Below are positions 26,016 to 35,800 of a stretch of 64,000 nucleotides of DNA, piece by piece. The first letter of the stretch is position 1. Each line of letters starts with the position of its first letter. The position numbers and the translations under genes were made by a program. The notes below the pieces were generated by a model, which saw only the letters and a list, made by a program, of their open reading frames with translations, searched no databases and had not been told where the DNA came from. This DNA comes from JADLHS01 sp039806955 (GTDB taxonomy: Bacteria; Verrucomicrobiota; Verrucomicrobiia; Limisphaerales; JADLHS01): assembly GCA_039806955.1 (NCBI GenBank), contig JBDHQI010000010.1, positions 62,001 to 126,000 on the forward strand. The letters run 5' to 3'.

Positions 26016-26723
26016 ATGTCCTCCGCGCTCAAGATCAAAGACCAGCCGGTCAATGAACGTCCGCGCGAACGACTCGCGGCACAAGGGGCGGAGGCCCTCA
26101 GCAGCGCGGAACTCATCGCCATCCTGCTCCGCACCGGACTCAAGGGCATGAACGCGGTCGAGGTGGGGAAACAGCTATTGTTCAAGTTTGGTTCGTTGCA
26201 AGCGTTGGCGCTCGCGTCCGTGGATGAACTGCGCCAGGTCAAAGGCATCGGGCGGGACAAGGCGGTGACGCTGGTCGCCGCTTTTGCGCTGGCGCACAAA
26301 ATGGCGCAGGAACTTCAACTGGAATCCCCGGTGCTCGATAATCCCGGGCGCATCGCGCAATTGCTCCGCGCCAATAATCTCGTCAAGGAAGTTGAAACGC
26401 TGCAGGTGTTGCTGCTGAACACGCGCCGCCGCTTGATCCGGATCGAGGAAATTTCCGAGGGCACATTGGACACGTTGCTGGTTCATCCGCGTGAAGTTTT
26501 TCGCGCCGCCATCTCCGCCAACGCGGCGGCCATTGTGCTGGCACATAATCATCCCAGCGGCGATCCCACGCCGAGCGATGCGGACATCAAAGTCACCCGC
26601 GATCTCATCCGCGCCGGGCATCTGCTCAAGATCGAAGTGCTGGATCACATCGTTTTAGGTCGCGCCACGTCGGAGCGGGCGAAGGATTATTCATCATTAC
26701 GCGAGCTGGGATATTTTGCGTAG
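26016..26723 (+). CDS. radC: RadC family protein (UPF0758)
   Basis: A 235-residue protein with the N-terminal helix-hairpin-helix part (RERLAAQGAEALSSAELIAILLRTG, VKGIGRDKAVTL) and the JAB/MPN metal motif HNHPSGDPTPSDAD. This is the full-length chromosomal form, in contrast with the shorter RadC-like gene at 59876. Its biochemical role remains unclear in the family. It is divergent from the LigA-like gene. Confidence 0.9.
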   Translation: MSSALKIKDQPVNERPRERLAAQGAEALSSAELIAILLRTGLKGMNAVEVGKQLLFKFGSLQALALASVDELRQVKGIGRDKAVTLVAAFALAHKMAQELQLESPVLDNPGRIAQLLRANNLVKEVETLQVLLLNTRRRLIRIEEISEGTLDTLLVHPREVFRAAISANAAAIVLAHNHPSGDPTPSDADIKVTRDLIRAGHLLKIEVLDHIVLGRATSERAKDYSSLRELGYFA

Positions 26724-26818
26724 GTAGCGTCGGATTATGCCGGATAACCTGGCCGCCTCCTCAAAATCATTGAGGGATCGCTCCGTTTCCATTCTTTCAA
26801 CTCGGTATAATTTGCGTG

Positions 26819-28096
26819 TCATTTCAGGGCTCGACATTTCTTATACCGCCTGTAGCCCCACCAAGCGAGGGTGACGATCAATCCCCCGCCGACCACGAGA
26901 ATCATGCGCGCCATCACGCGCTCGGGGTTCCGATAAGGCTCGTGAACCAGGCTGTTCGGCTGCAAATAAATGTAGCCGTTCTGGTTGTCGAGGATGGTGT
27001 TGAACCGTTTGAGCACGTCCCGGCCCAGGACGCCAATCCGGTCTTTCTCCGCCGAACCGCCCCCTGGCCTATAGTTGAAGCCGGTGAGTGTATGGTCGCC
27101 AATCTTCAACTGCGGACCAGTGCTCGCGCCGATCATTTTTTGGAACTCATTCAACAGCTTGGAGCGGCGGCCCCCGCCGCCAACGGGCAGTCGGCTGGTC
27201 CACGCCCCGGTGTCGAACATGAACCAGCCTTCGCGTTGAACGGCTCCGACCTTAAACGAACCGTAGATGTAGGGGATGTGGTTCTCGATGATGATCGGGT
27301 GTCTGGTGTAAGTCGGGGCGAGCGGCGGCAAGTTGGTGTGCAATATGATTTTGCTTTGGTCGTAATTGATTTCGACCACCTTCCCCTGAAACAGCGAATT
27401 TCCGACGAGTCCATCGTCACCCCGCTTGATGTTCTGGGCGACCACAAAGGGCAGGCCGTTCCAGCGGAGCCCGGCAATCTCAAGACAGTTGCTGCTGCTG
27501 GCGGGCACGGTGTTGTTGCCGTCGGAGTTTATCAGGTTCGCGGTGCCGTCAAACTGCATGTTGATCCTGGGCAGGGAATCCTGGTTGACGACACTGCCAC
27601 CCGCGCCGAGGTCAAGCGTCAGGGCCAACAACCCGCCACCATTGAGCCGGCCATCCAGGTAGATCTCGCTCTTATCGCCAAGCCGGAACGGAATGACATC
27701 GGACTCGCCCGCCAGTGCCTTTTCGGTGCGCGTGTAAGGATGCGCCTGCCGGTACTCGGCCCGGACCTGCGTCGGGTAGGCTGTTTCTCCGTTCAACATG
27801 ACGATGAAGTCATACCGCTTACCGTAGGTCACGTCGAACGCGATGGAGTCGAGGTCCGACTGAAAGGTAACGGTGTGAGACTTCATCGGAATCTCGACAT
27901 AATAGATGTCAGGATTCCGATCCGGCATAACGTACCAGTAGTTCACGCGGGTATGATCCCCGTCAATAACCGTGATCGCTTTGGACCGCGTCTTGAGAAT
28001 TGGAATCGCTCCCTTTTCTGCTGCCGGGCTTGAGGCGGTGCCCGCCAGCAAGAGAAACCAGAATCCGCAGGGTAACATTTTTCGCATCAGCATCAC
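26819..28096 (-). CDS. secreted or membrane aspartyl-protease-like protein
   Basis: A 425-residue protein with a signal peptide and a single C-terminal transmembrane helix (MILVVGGGLIVTLAWWGY) followed by a basic tail. Two retropepsin-like halves are visible. The second has FDTGAWTSRL, a DTG motif; the first has LDLGAGGSVVN, in which DLG replaces DTG/DSG. IGVLGRDVLKRFNTILD and DGLVGNSLF are the hydrophobic-Gly partner motifs. It may be an aspartyl protease with an altered first site or a non-catalytic relative. Confidence 0.6.
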   Translation of the reverse strand: MMLMRKMLPCGFWFLLLAGTASSPAAEKGAIPILKTRSKAITVIDGDHTRVNYWYVMPDRNPDIYYVEIPMKSHTVTFQSDLDSIAFDVTYGKRYDFIVMLNGETAYPTQVRAEYRQAHPYTRTEKALAGESDVIPFRLGDKSEIYLDGRLNGGGLLALTLDLGAGGSVVNQDSLPRINMQFDGTANLINSDGNNTVPASSSNCLEIAGLRWNGLPFVVAQNIKRGDDGLVGNSLFQGKVVEINYDQSKIILHTNLPPLAPTYTRHPIIIENHIPYIYGSFKVGAVQREGWFMFDTGAWTSRLPVGGGGRRSKLLNEFQKMIGASTGPQLKIGDHTLTGFNYRPGGGSAEKDRIGVLGRDVLKRFNTILDNQNGYIYLQPNSLVHEPYRNPERVMARMILVVGGGLIVTLAWWGYRRYKKCRALK

Positions 28097-28404
28097 TGTG
28101 TTGTTTGGTTTCAGAAACGCACGTGGAACATCAAATCCTGTTCCATGGATCCACTTAGCGCGAACGAATCATTTCGCAGGCGCTCCGCAAACGCGGTCGT
28201 CCGACCTTCTCCAAGACCCGCCGTGAAGTGCAAAAGTTTCAATTATTTCCGATCCGACACACAGACAGGAAGCAAATACCTGCTATGCGGCGCATGCAGC
28301 CGCCGAGGTAACAAGGGCTTTGGCATCGGTTGGCAGGGTGGTCGTACCACTCCGCGTTTGGATTCGGCGGCGGATGCCTCGGAACAAAGGGATTACCCCA
28401 AGAT
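28097..28404. other. non-coding gap, no feature seen
   Basis: About 308 bp between the aspartyl-protease-like gene and a small lipoprotein gene. Open frames here overlap on several strands and none looks real. I see no clear hairpin or repeat. Confidence 0.4.
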
Positions 28405-28527
28405 TCAGTCATTATGAATCCAGCCCTTGCCCGGAATAAATTCCCGGCTGCCGGAATGATGTGTTTGGCATCCAGTCAACGCGAGGCCCAATGCCGCCAG
28501 CACCAACCAAAAGCAGAATTTTTTCAT
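28405..28527 (-). CDS. very small lipoprotein, 40 aa
   Basis: From the ATG at 28527 the frame gives a basic start (MKKF), a hydrophobic stretch and the lipobox LTGC with Cys20, leaving a mature peptide of about 21 residues that contains REFIPGKGW. The signal peptide is convincing. It is divergent from the yqgE gene, 61 bp away. Function unknown. Confidence 0.6.
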   Translation of the reverse strand: MKKFCFWLVLAALGLALTGCQTHHSGSREFIPGKGWIHND

Positions 28528-28588
28528 AGCCTCACTGTATTCGAGTTTGTCAGGACGGCAAGCGTGAGGCATGTTGCGCGCACGATAC

Positions 28589-29152
28589 ATGGCAGAGCAG
28601 TCGAAGTATCTCATAGGCCAGTTGCTGTTGGACAGTGGCGAACTGCGCGGCTCGTTTTTCCAACGGACGGTGTTGCTGGTCTGCCAGCACGATGCGAGCG
28701 GCGCATTCGGCCTCGTGCTCAATCGCAGCACCGGCACGAAGGCGGGTGACATGATTTTGGTGGACCTTCCGGACGCGCTCCGCGAACAGCAACTCTACCT
28801 CGGCGGCCCCGTGCAGCCGACTGCGCTCAGTTTTCTGCATACGGATAAATTTCTGCCCTCCACCACGATCCTGCCGAATCTGAGTCTCGGTCACTCGATG
28901 GATGATCTGCGCGAGATCGGCGAATCGCTCTCTCCAACGCAAAAAGTAAAACTCTTCGCCGGCTATGCCGGATGGAGTCCCGGTCAGCTTGAGGGCGAAA
29001 TGAAGCGCCACGCCTGGCTGACGCATCCCGCGTCGTTGGAACTGATTTTTGACGTGGCGCCCGAACGCCTCTGGCAAACGGTGCTGCACCAAAAAGGCGG
29101 CTGGCGCAACGAAATCCTCGCTCAATCCCCCGAAGATTTGTCGTGGAATTAG
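28589..29152 (+). CDS. yqgE: YqgE/AlgH family protein (UPF0301)
   Basis: From the ATG at 28589, 187 residues match the UPF0301 pattern: LIGQLLLDSGELRGSFFQRTVLLVCQHD near the start, GAFGLVLNRSTG, LYLGGPV and FAGYAGWSPGQLEGEM. The family has a known fold but no settled activity. An ATG 18 bp upstream is possible but adds residues outside the family. Confidence 0.88.
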   Translation: MAEQSKYLIGQLLLDSGELRGSFFQRTVLLVCQHDASGAFGLVLNRSTGTKAGDMILVDLPDALREQQLYLGGPVQPTALSFLHTDKFLPSTTILPNLSLGHSMDDLREIGESLSPTQKVKLFAGYAGWSPGQLEGEMKRHAWLTHPASLELIFDVAPERLWQTVLHQKGGWRNEILAQSPEDLSWN

Positions 29153-29252
29153 CACTCCGCCTGAAGCGATCCACCCGTTGGCCTCACGCGGAATCCGCAA
29201 TGGATGCGGTTGCCGCAACGGCGGATGATTGCTAATTTATCCCCCTCTAACA

Positions 29253-30218
29253 GTGAGTTCGACTCGACGAAAATTTTTGAAATTGAGCGGAGCAGCAGCG
29301 GGAGCGGCGGTCGCCGCCGGGGCCGCGTGGGTCGGATTCTCGCAAGCGCGGCTGGCGCGACTGGCGCGGCAGTTGGCCAAAGACACGTTTCGCTCACCCG
29401 CCCGGCCGCCGCTCGTCCCGACGCCCGAACGCTGGAATGATCAGCACCTCACCCTGGCATGGATTGGCCATGCCACCATCCTCATCAATTTCTATGGCGT
29501 GTGGATTCTCACCGACCCGGTGTTCAGCAGTCGGGTGGGTTTTGATCTCGGCCTTGGCACGCTCGGACCGAAACGCTACGTCGCTCCGGCTCTCGCGATC
29601 TCGCAGTTGCCGCCGCTGGATCTGGTGTTGCTTTCGCACGCGCACATGGATCACATGGATCTGCCCACGCTGGCCAAATTCAAACGCACGCAACCCATCG
29701 TCACCGCCCGGGAAACCGGCGACCTCCTGCAGCCGCTGAAATTTACGCAGGTGACCGAGCTGGGGTGGGGCGACGCTTCGACACTGCAAACGGCGGGTGG
29801 CGAATTACGAATTGAAGCCTTTGAGGTCAAACATTGGGGCGAGCGCTGGCCTGGTGACAAACCGCGTGGCTACAACGGTTATGTGCTGCGCCGCGAAGGA
29901 CGCGCCGTGATTTTCGGCGGCGACACCGCGCTGACGCCGCTTTTTCGCGATCTGCGTTCAACCGGTTCAACCTATGCGGCGGCGCTGATGCCGATTGGCG
30001 CTTACGATCCGTGGATTCGCAATCACTGTACTCCCGAGGAGGCGCTGCAAATGGCCGACATGGCGGGAGCGGAACTCGTTGCGCCCATTCATCACTCCAC
30101 TTTCAAACTCAGCGACGAGCCGATGGACGAACCGCTGGCCCGCTTCCAACAAGCCTTGGTCCGGGAACACGATCGGCTGGCGTTAACCCAGATTGGCGAA
30201 ACGGCCACCATCGTCTAA
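29253..30218 (+). CDS. Tat-exported metallo-beta-lactamase-fold hydrolase (NAPE-PLD/UlaG-like)
   Basis: About 321 residues from the GTG at 29253, which gives a twin-arginine signal (STRRKFLKLSG) directly at the N-terminus. The fold motifs are WIGHATILINF, LSHAHMDHMDLPTL (HxHxDH), VKHWGERWPGD, FGGDTAL and PIHHSTF. This is the layout of NAPE-hydrolysing phospholipase D-like and UlaG-like metal hydrolases. A TTG start 24 bp upstream is possible. Substrate unknown. Confidence 0.8.
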   Translation: MSSTRRKFLKLSGAAAGAAVAAGAAWVGFSQARLARLARQLAKDTFRSPARPPLVPTPERWNDQHLTLAWIGHATILINFYGVWILTDPVFSSRVGFDLGLGTLGPKRYVAPALAISQLPPLDLVLLSHAHMDHMDLPTLAKFKRTQPIVTARETGDLLQPLKFTQVTELGWGDASTLQTAGGELRIEAFEVKHWGERWPGDKPRGYNGYVLRREGRAVIFGGDTALTPLFRDLRSTGSTYAAALMPIGAYDPWIRNHCTPEEALQMADMAGAELVAPIHHSTFKLSDEPMDEPLARFQQALVREHDRLALTQIGETATIV

Positions 30219-30485
30219 AGGCGTGCGGTCATTCGCTTTATCGCGTTTGAGCAGCCAATCAGCATCTCATCCGACTATTTGCGAATCATTAAAAATCGGG
30301 TATTTCGTCAACTATTCACAAGACCCGATTGCGATCGGCTGTTTCGGCCGTTTTAATTATGACGCGCGGCGATGGTGGCGGGCTGCGGGATTGGAGGCCG
30401 GCGCAAAAGCTGACGCCGCCAAACCCAAATTCAATCCCGACGCAATCTGTTTGCTCTTGCGCATGATCATCAGAATACTTCCGGC
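30219..30485. other. intergenic region with a weak hairpin
   Basis: The 267 bp contain no convincing gene. A small stem (CGGC/GCCG) followed by a short T-run near 30340-30355 could be the terminator of the upstream hydrolase gene. The rest probably holds the promoter of the next gene, which I cannot define. Confidence 0.3.
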
Positions 30486-32777
30486 ATGGCGCAGTGGCAC
30501 AACTTGATCCAAACCATTAAACCCGCTCTGGGCGCATTGCTGATTTTATCGGCTTCCGTTCACGCCGCGGATTTCAAACCCGCACCGCAAGCTTTCCGGC
30601 AGGAAGTGTCCCGCGCCTGGCCGCTGCCCGCGAGTTCGCCCGGTGGCTTTGCCGTGGTGGATGTTGCCCCTGACGGCTCGGTGCGCGTGGCGGACGGCAA
30701 ACAATGGTCCGTCTTGCGTGGCGATCAGTGGGAGGCGCTGCCCCGACCCGCAAATGCCACTATGGAATCCACCGAAATTTTCATCGGTGACGCCAATCGC
30801 ACCGTTCCCATCGCGCTTTCTGACCTGCGCCAAATTCATCGCGCCGGGGACACGATTTGGCTCGCCACCGCCCAAGGGGCCATTCGCGTGACGGCGGCGG
30901 GCCAATCCAATCGCGAGTTGCCCGATCACGACGTGCGCCAGGTGGCCACCGATTCAAGCGGATTGGTTTTGGCCGCAACCCCGCGCGGGCTTTGGCAACG
31001 GACGGCGCCGGGCAATTGGGGGCCGGTTCGCGCCACGGACGAGGTCGGTCGCGTCTGGACGGAAAACGACGTGCGCGGGGTGGCGATTGATCGCGCCGGC
31101 ACTTGGTGGGTGGCCACGCCGGCGGGCGTAATTCGTCGCCAAGGCGGACAATGGACTTTTTTCACCGGGCGCGAGGGATTGCCTTACGCGGACTTTACCT
31201 GCGTGGCGATGGGCGAAGGTTCAGAGGTTTGGTTTGGCACACATCGCGGTGCGGTTCGATTTGATGGCCAGGAATGGACGTATCGGGAAGGGCAATGCTG
31301 GTTGCCCGGCAACGACGCGCGTTCCATTGCCGTCGGGGTGGATGGCCGTGTGTGGTTCGCTACCGATAAGGGATTGGGCTGCATCGAGCGTCGCGCCATG
31401 ACGCTGGCGGAAAAAGCCGAACACTACGAACAGGAAATCGAGCGTTATATCAAACGCACGCCGTATGGCTACACCTCCGAAGTCGGTTTGAGCGCGCCCG
31501 GCGATCGCTCGAAGATCATTTACGAGGATAGTGATAACGACGGTCTGTGGACTTCGATGTACGGAGCCGGCGAATGTTTCGCCTACGGCGCGACGAAGGA
31601 TCCCGCCGCCAAAAAGCGCGCCCAACAAGCTTTCGAGGCGTTGCGTTTCCTGCAAAAAGTCACGCAAACCGGGGAGCACGTTCCGCCCCGTGGATTTGTC
31701 GCGCGCACGATCCGCCCCATGGATTGGCCTGATCCCAACTTGGGTCGCGTGGCGCGCGATCGAAAAGATCAGGAGGAGGATCACTTGTGGAAAGTCATTG
31801 ATCCGCGCTGGCCGAAGAGCGCTGATGGCAAGTGGTATTGGAAAAGTGACACCAGCTCGGACGAATTGGACGGGCACTTCTTTTTCTATCCGGCCTACTA
31901 CGATCTGGTGGCGGAAACGGATGCGGAGAAAGAGCGTGTGCGCGAGGTGGTGCGCGACCTGACCGATCACTTTCTCGAGCACGATTTCGCGTTGGTGGAT
32001 CACGACGGCAAACCGACACGCTGGGCCGTGTACGGCCCGCATCGCTTGAACGACGATCCGCTTTGGTGGCTCGAACGCGGTCTGAATTCGCTCAGCATCC
32101 TTTCCTATTTGACCGTGGCCGAACACGTCACCGGCGATGCGAAATACGGTCGGGCGATTCATGAGTTGATCGAGAAGCACGGCTATGCCGCCAACGTGAT
32201 GAACGCCAAGATGCAAATGGGCGTCGGCTCGGGTAACCAATCGGACGACGAAATGATGTTCATGTGCTTCTACAACCTCATTCGTTACACGAAGGAAGCC
32301 CAGTGGCGGGAGAAATGGCGCTTTGCCTTCTACTACTACTGGCGGCTCGAAGAACCCGAGATGAACCCCTTCTTCAACTTCGCCTACGCCGCCGTCGGGC
32401 CAGGCCACACGTTTACGGATGCTTTTGGTCCGATCCCGGTGGACCCGTGGGCGGATTGGCTCTCAGATTCCATGGCGACTCTGCGCGGCTTTCCGCTGGA
32501 TCGCGCCAACTGGGCGCACCATAACAGCCAGCGCCTCGATCTGGTCCCGCTACGTCGCCAGGAGATGATTGATTTCACCGCGGATCAACGGCCCAATCGT
32601 GGGGGGCGGGTGAACGGCAAGGTGCTGCCGGTGGAGAACCGCCATTTCAATCATTGGAACACCGATCCCTGGCGGCTGGATTATGGCGGGAACGGGCGCG
32701 AACTCGCAAGTGGCGCCGTTTATCTGCTTCCTTACTACATGGGTTTATACCACGGGTTCATTGAGAAACCACAGTAG
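30486..32777 (+). CDS. secreted two-part protein: regulator-type propeller plus helical domain
   Basis: A 763-residue protein with a signal-like N-terminus (ALGALLILSASVHA). About 280 residues follow made of repeated blades of the two-component-regulator propeller type (TIWLATAQGAIRV, GTWWVATPAGVIRRQGGQWT, EVWFGTHRGAVRFDGQEWTY, RVWFATDKGLGC). From about residue 305 it continues as a large helix-rich domain with many Trp/Tyr residues, of a toroid type. It has no kinase or DNA-binding domain, so it is not a full hybrid sensor. It may bind or act on carbohydrates, but no catalytic residues can be named. Confidence 0.6.
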   Translation: MAQWHNLIQTIKPALGALLILSASVHAADFKPAPQAFRQEVSRAWPLPASSPGGFAVVDVAPDGSVRVADGKQWSVLRGDQWEALPRPANATMESTEIFIGDANRTVPIALSDLRQIHRAGDTIWLATAQGAIRVTAAGQSNRELPDHDVRQVATDSSGLVLAATPRGLWQRTAPGNWGPVRATDEVGRVWTENDVRGVAIDRAGTWWVATPAGVIRRQGGQWTFFTGREGLPYADFTCVAMGEGSEVWFGTHRGAVRFDGQEWTYREGQCWLPGNDARSIAVGVDGRVWFATDKGLGCIERRAMTLAEKAEHYEQEIERYIKRTPYGYTSEVGLSAPGDRSKIIYEDSDNDGLWTSMYGAGECFAYGATKDPAAKKRAQQAFEALRFLQKVTQTGEHVPPRGFVARTIRPMDWPDPNLGRVARDRKDQEEDHLWKVIDPRWPKSADGKWYWKSDTSSDELDGHFFFYPAYYDLVAETDAEKERVREVVRDLTDHFLEHDFALVDHDGKPTRWAVYGPHRLNDDPLWWLERGLNSLSILSYLTVAEHVTGDAKYGRAIHELIEKHGYAANVMNAKMQMGVGSGNQSDDEMMFMCFYNLIRYTKEAQWREKWRFAFYYYWRLEEPEMNPFFNFAYAAVGPGHTFTDAFGPIPVDPWADWLSDSMATLRGFPLDRANWAHHNSQRLDLVPLRRQEMIDFTADQRPNRGGRVNGKVLPVENRHFNHWNTDPWRLDYGGNGRELASGAVYLLPYYMGLYHGFIEKPQ

Positions 32778-32892
32778 CCACCGCCCCAACCTCCGCCTCA
32801 TTCCCGCTCCGAACGGGTGGCGCCTGCCTTGCGGCAACGTCCGGCCAGAATTCCTGTAACGTTTGCCAGGATTTGCTTCTGTGGTGGGTGGT

Positions 32893-35800
32893 ATGAAGAC
32901 TACAATCGTGCCCATGCTCGGAATGTTCGCGCTCAGCGGATGGGAGATCGCCTTGATCCTGTTGAGCGCGCTGGTCAGCCTCGCCGTCCTGGTGGGAGTC
33001 ATCCTGTTGGTGGTTTACCTGGTCCGGCGCACCTCCCCATCGCCCGCGGCGGCCACCCCGCCAAAACCTCCCGGCGCTGCGGATAAACCGCCCGATGCTG
33101 CCGCCACTCAGATTCTCCCTTCGACCTGCCCGCAATGCGGCACCCCGCAGCCCTCCGGGACGCTGGCCGGCCTCTGCCCGGCCTGCCTGCTCAAGATGGG
33201 CGCACAAGCCGACACCGTGTTGGACGCCCGGCATCTGACATTCGTCCCGCCCACCGTGGCCGAACTCGCACCGCTGTTTCCGCAACTGGAAATCCTGGAA
33301 CTGATCGGCAAAGGCGGCATGGGCGCGGTTTACAAGGCGCGCCAGAAACAACTGGACCGCCTTGTCGCCCTGAAAATTCTCCCGCCCGGCATCGGCAACG
33401 ATCCGACCTTTGCCGAACGCTTCGCCCGCGAAGCCAAGGCGTTGGCGAAGCTGAATCATCCCGGCATTGTGACGTTGTTCGAGTTTGGTCATGTCACGAC
33501 GCCCTCTCTCCCCGCGTCCCTCTCCCATCCGATAGGAGAGGGTGGACAAAGGCCGGGTGAGGGTTGTCTCTACTTCTTCCTCATGGAATTCGTGGACGGC
33601 GTCAATCTGCGGCAGTTGCTGCACGCCGGCCGGGTGTCCGCGCGCGAGGCCCTGGCCATCGTGCCGCAGATTTGCGACGCACTCCAGTTCGCGCACGACC
33701 AGGGCATCGTGCATCGGGACATCAAGCCGGAGAACATTTTGCTCGATCGCCGGGGGTGCGTGAAGGTGGCGGATTTCGGACTGGCGAAGATTGTGGGCAA
33801 CAACGCGCCCCTCACCCCGTCCCTCTCCCCATCCGATGGGGAGAGGGTGGCGAAGCCGGGTGAGGGGTCGCCGGTTCTCACCGATGCCGGCAAAGTCATG
33901 GGCACGCCGCAATACATGGCGCCCGAGCAACGCGAGAACCCCGCCGAGGTGGATCATCGCGCCGACATTTACGCGCTGGGCGTGGTGTTTTATCAGATGC
34001 TCACCGGCGAGCTGCCCGGAAAGAAAATCGAGCCGCCATCGCGGAAGGTTACGATTGATGTGCGGCTGGATGAAGTGGTGCTACGCGCGTTGGAAAAGCA
34101 GCCCGGGCTTCGCTACCAGCAAGCCAGCGTCCTCAAGACGCGGGTGGAGACGATTGCCGCCGAGAAAGACACGATCCGCGGAGCGTCCCCTACAAGCTCC
34201 GCTTTTGTACTGCTTGCGAAGGCCGGATTCGTCTGCGCTTATGGTTTGTTGATCTTGTTGCTGGTGCAGTCGTATTCCCAATTACCTGATCCGGTGGCCT
34301 GCCATTTTGGCGCGGACGGTCAGGCCGACGGGTGGTTGTCGCGGCAGAGTTATTTTATCCTGGTCGCGGGCCTGCCGCTGTTTCTGGGCGGCTTGTTTTG
34401 GTTAATTGCCCGGCAGGGCGTTCATTTTCCTCGGGCCATCAACATTCCTCGGCGCGATTACTGGCTCGCCCCGGAACGCCGGGCGCGCACTTCCGACCTG
34501 TTGTTGTGCTGGCTGCTGTGGCTGGGCACGCTGTTGACCGGTCTCATTGGCGGAACGCATGAGCTTACCGTGCAGGCAAATCAGGTCCAGCCGCCGCAGC
34601 TTGCAACGGGCGACCTGCTGGCGCTCCTCGTCAGCTTCTCCCTTGCCTTGTTGATTTGGGTCGCCGGACTGCTCATGCGGCTGGCGGAAACGGGAGACCG
34701 CAAACCGAGGTCGGCGGAAATGCTCCAACCTCATCAGGTCTCTGCCGCCCGCCCAATCCGCTTGGTCACTGCATTGTTCCTCCTTGCGGGCTTGTGGAGT
34801 CTGTTGGACGTGCTTTGCCACAATGGCTTTCGCAGTGTCTCCATTGCGCCGGCGACGTTGGGCTTGGCGATCGGCGTTGGCTTGTTGAATCGGCGCGAGT
34901 TTTGTCGGCGCATGGCGGTCTTGGTCACGGCGGCCACTTTCATCGGGTGGCTGATCGGCATCGGCTGGTTGTTCGGCAAAGCCTTCGGGCTTTTCAACCG
35001 GTTCGATGTCGTCGTCAAAATTCTTGGTCACCCCATGGATAACCGCATTGGCGCGGCACTGGCCTTTCTGTTCATGTTCGGCTCGATTCTGCTGACGGCC
35101 TGGATCTTTCTGGTTTTGATGCGGGACGAAGTGCGGGCTGAATTTTCCCAACCCGGGCAACGCCCGCGTTCGTGGCTCGAATGGAGCTTGTTGCTTTTGG
35201 TGGTGTTGGTCATGGCGGGCGTCATCCGGTTGCCCATCTCGAACCCGCTGCAAACGGGCTTCTACTTCATGAGCCACGCGCGGATTGATGAAAAGACCGC
35301 CCCGATCGAAAGTCCCAGCGCAGGACAAGCGACCCCGGATAAATTGCCTACAAAAACCATTCTGTTGGCGCGCGCGACCAACCAACTTGTCGGCGCCACC
35401 ACGGACACGCGCACCGTGAGTGTCTGGACGGATTCTACCGTGTTCCCCGGGGAAATTCTACAGACGTTCGTCAGAAAGCCGGATGGAACGGTCGGCAACG
35501 GCGGAAAGTTTCTGGCCATCCGGGTCCAAGGCGGCAAAGCCAGCACGTCCGTCTCGTGCAATTGGTTTTTCATGGAAGCCGAAGGCTTTGGTACGGTTGA
35601 AGCGGAGCAGGCCACCACTCAAATCCGCAAGCATTTCATCCAACGCCCCCTGACATTGCAGGCGCGAACGCCGCTGGAGTTGTTCTGCGTCACCAACTCG
35701 CACGGCGGCACGCTTGCGGGCTTGATTCAATATGACCAACCCACGCCTGCGACACCGGACGCGACAGGCAAGGTGAAGGTTGTCGTAGCCATTCAACAAG

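Noticed and set aside
26816..28033. Plus-strand frame of 405 codons
   Set aside because: Shadow of the aspartyl-protease-like gene; no domain or start signal.
30336..30360. Strong terminator after the metal-hydrolase gene
   Set aside because: The stem is only four to five base pairs and the T-run is weak.
32758..33957. Minus-strand frame of 399 codons near the kinase gene
   Set aside because: It lies opposite a kinase with all catalytic motifs and has no recognisable domain.
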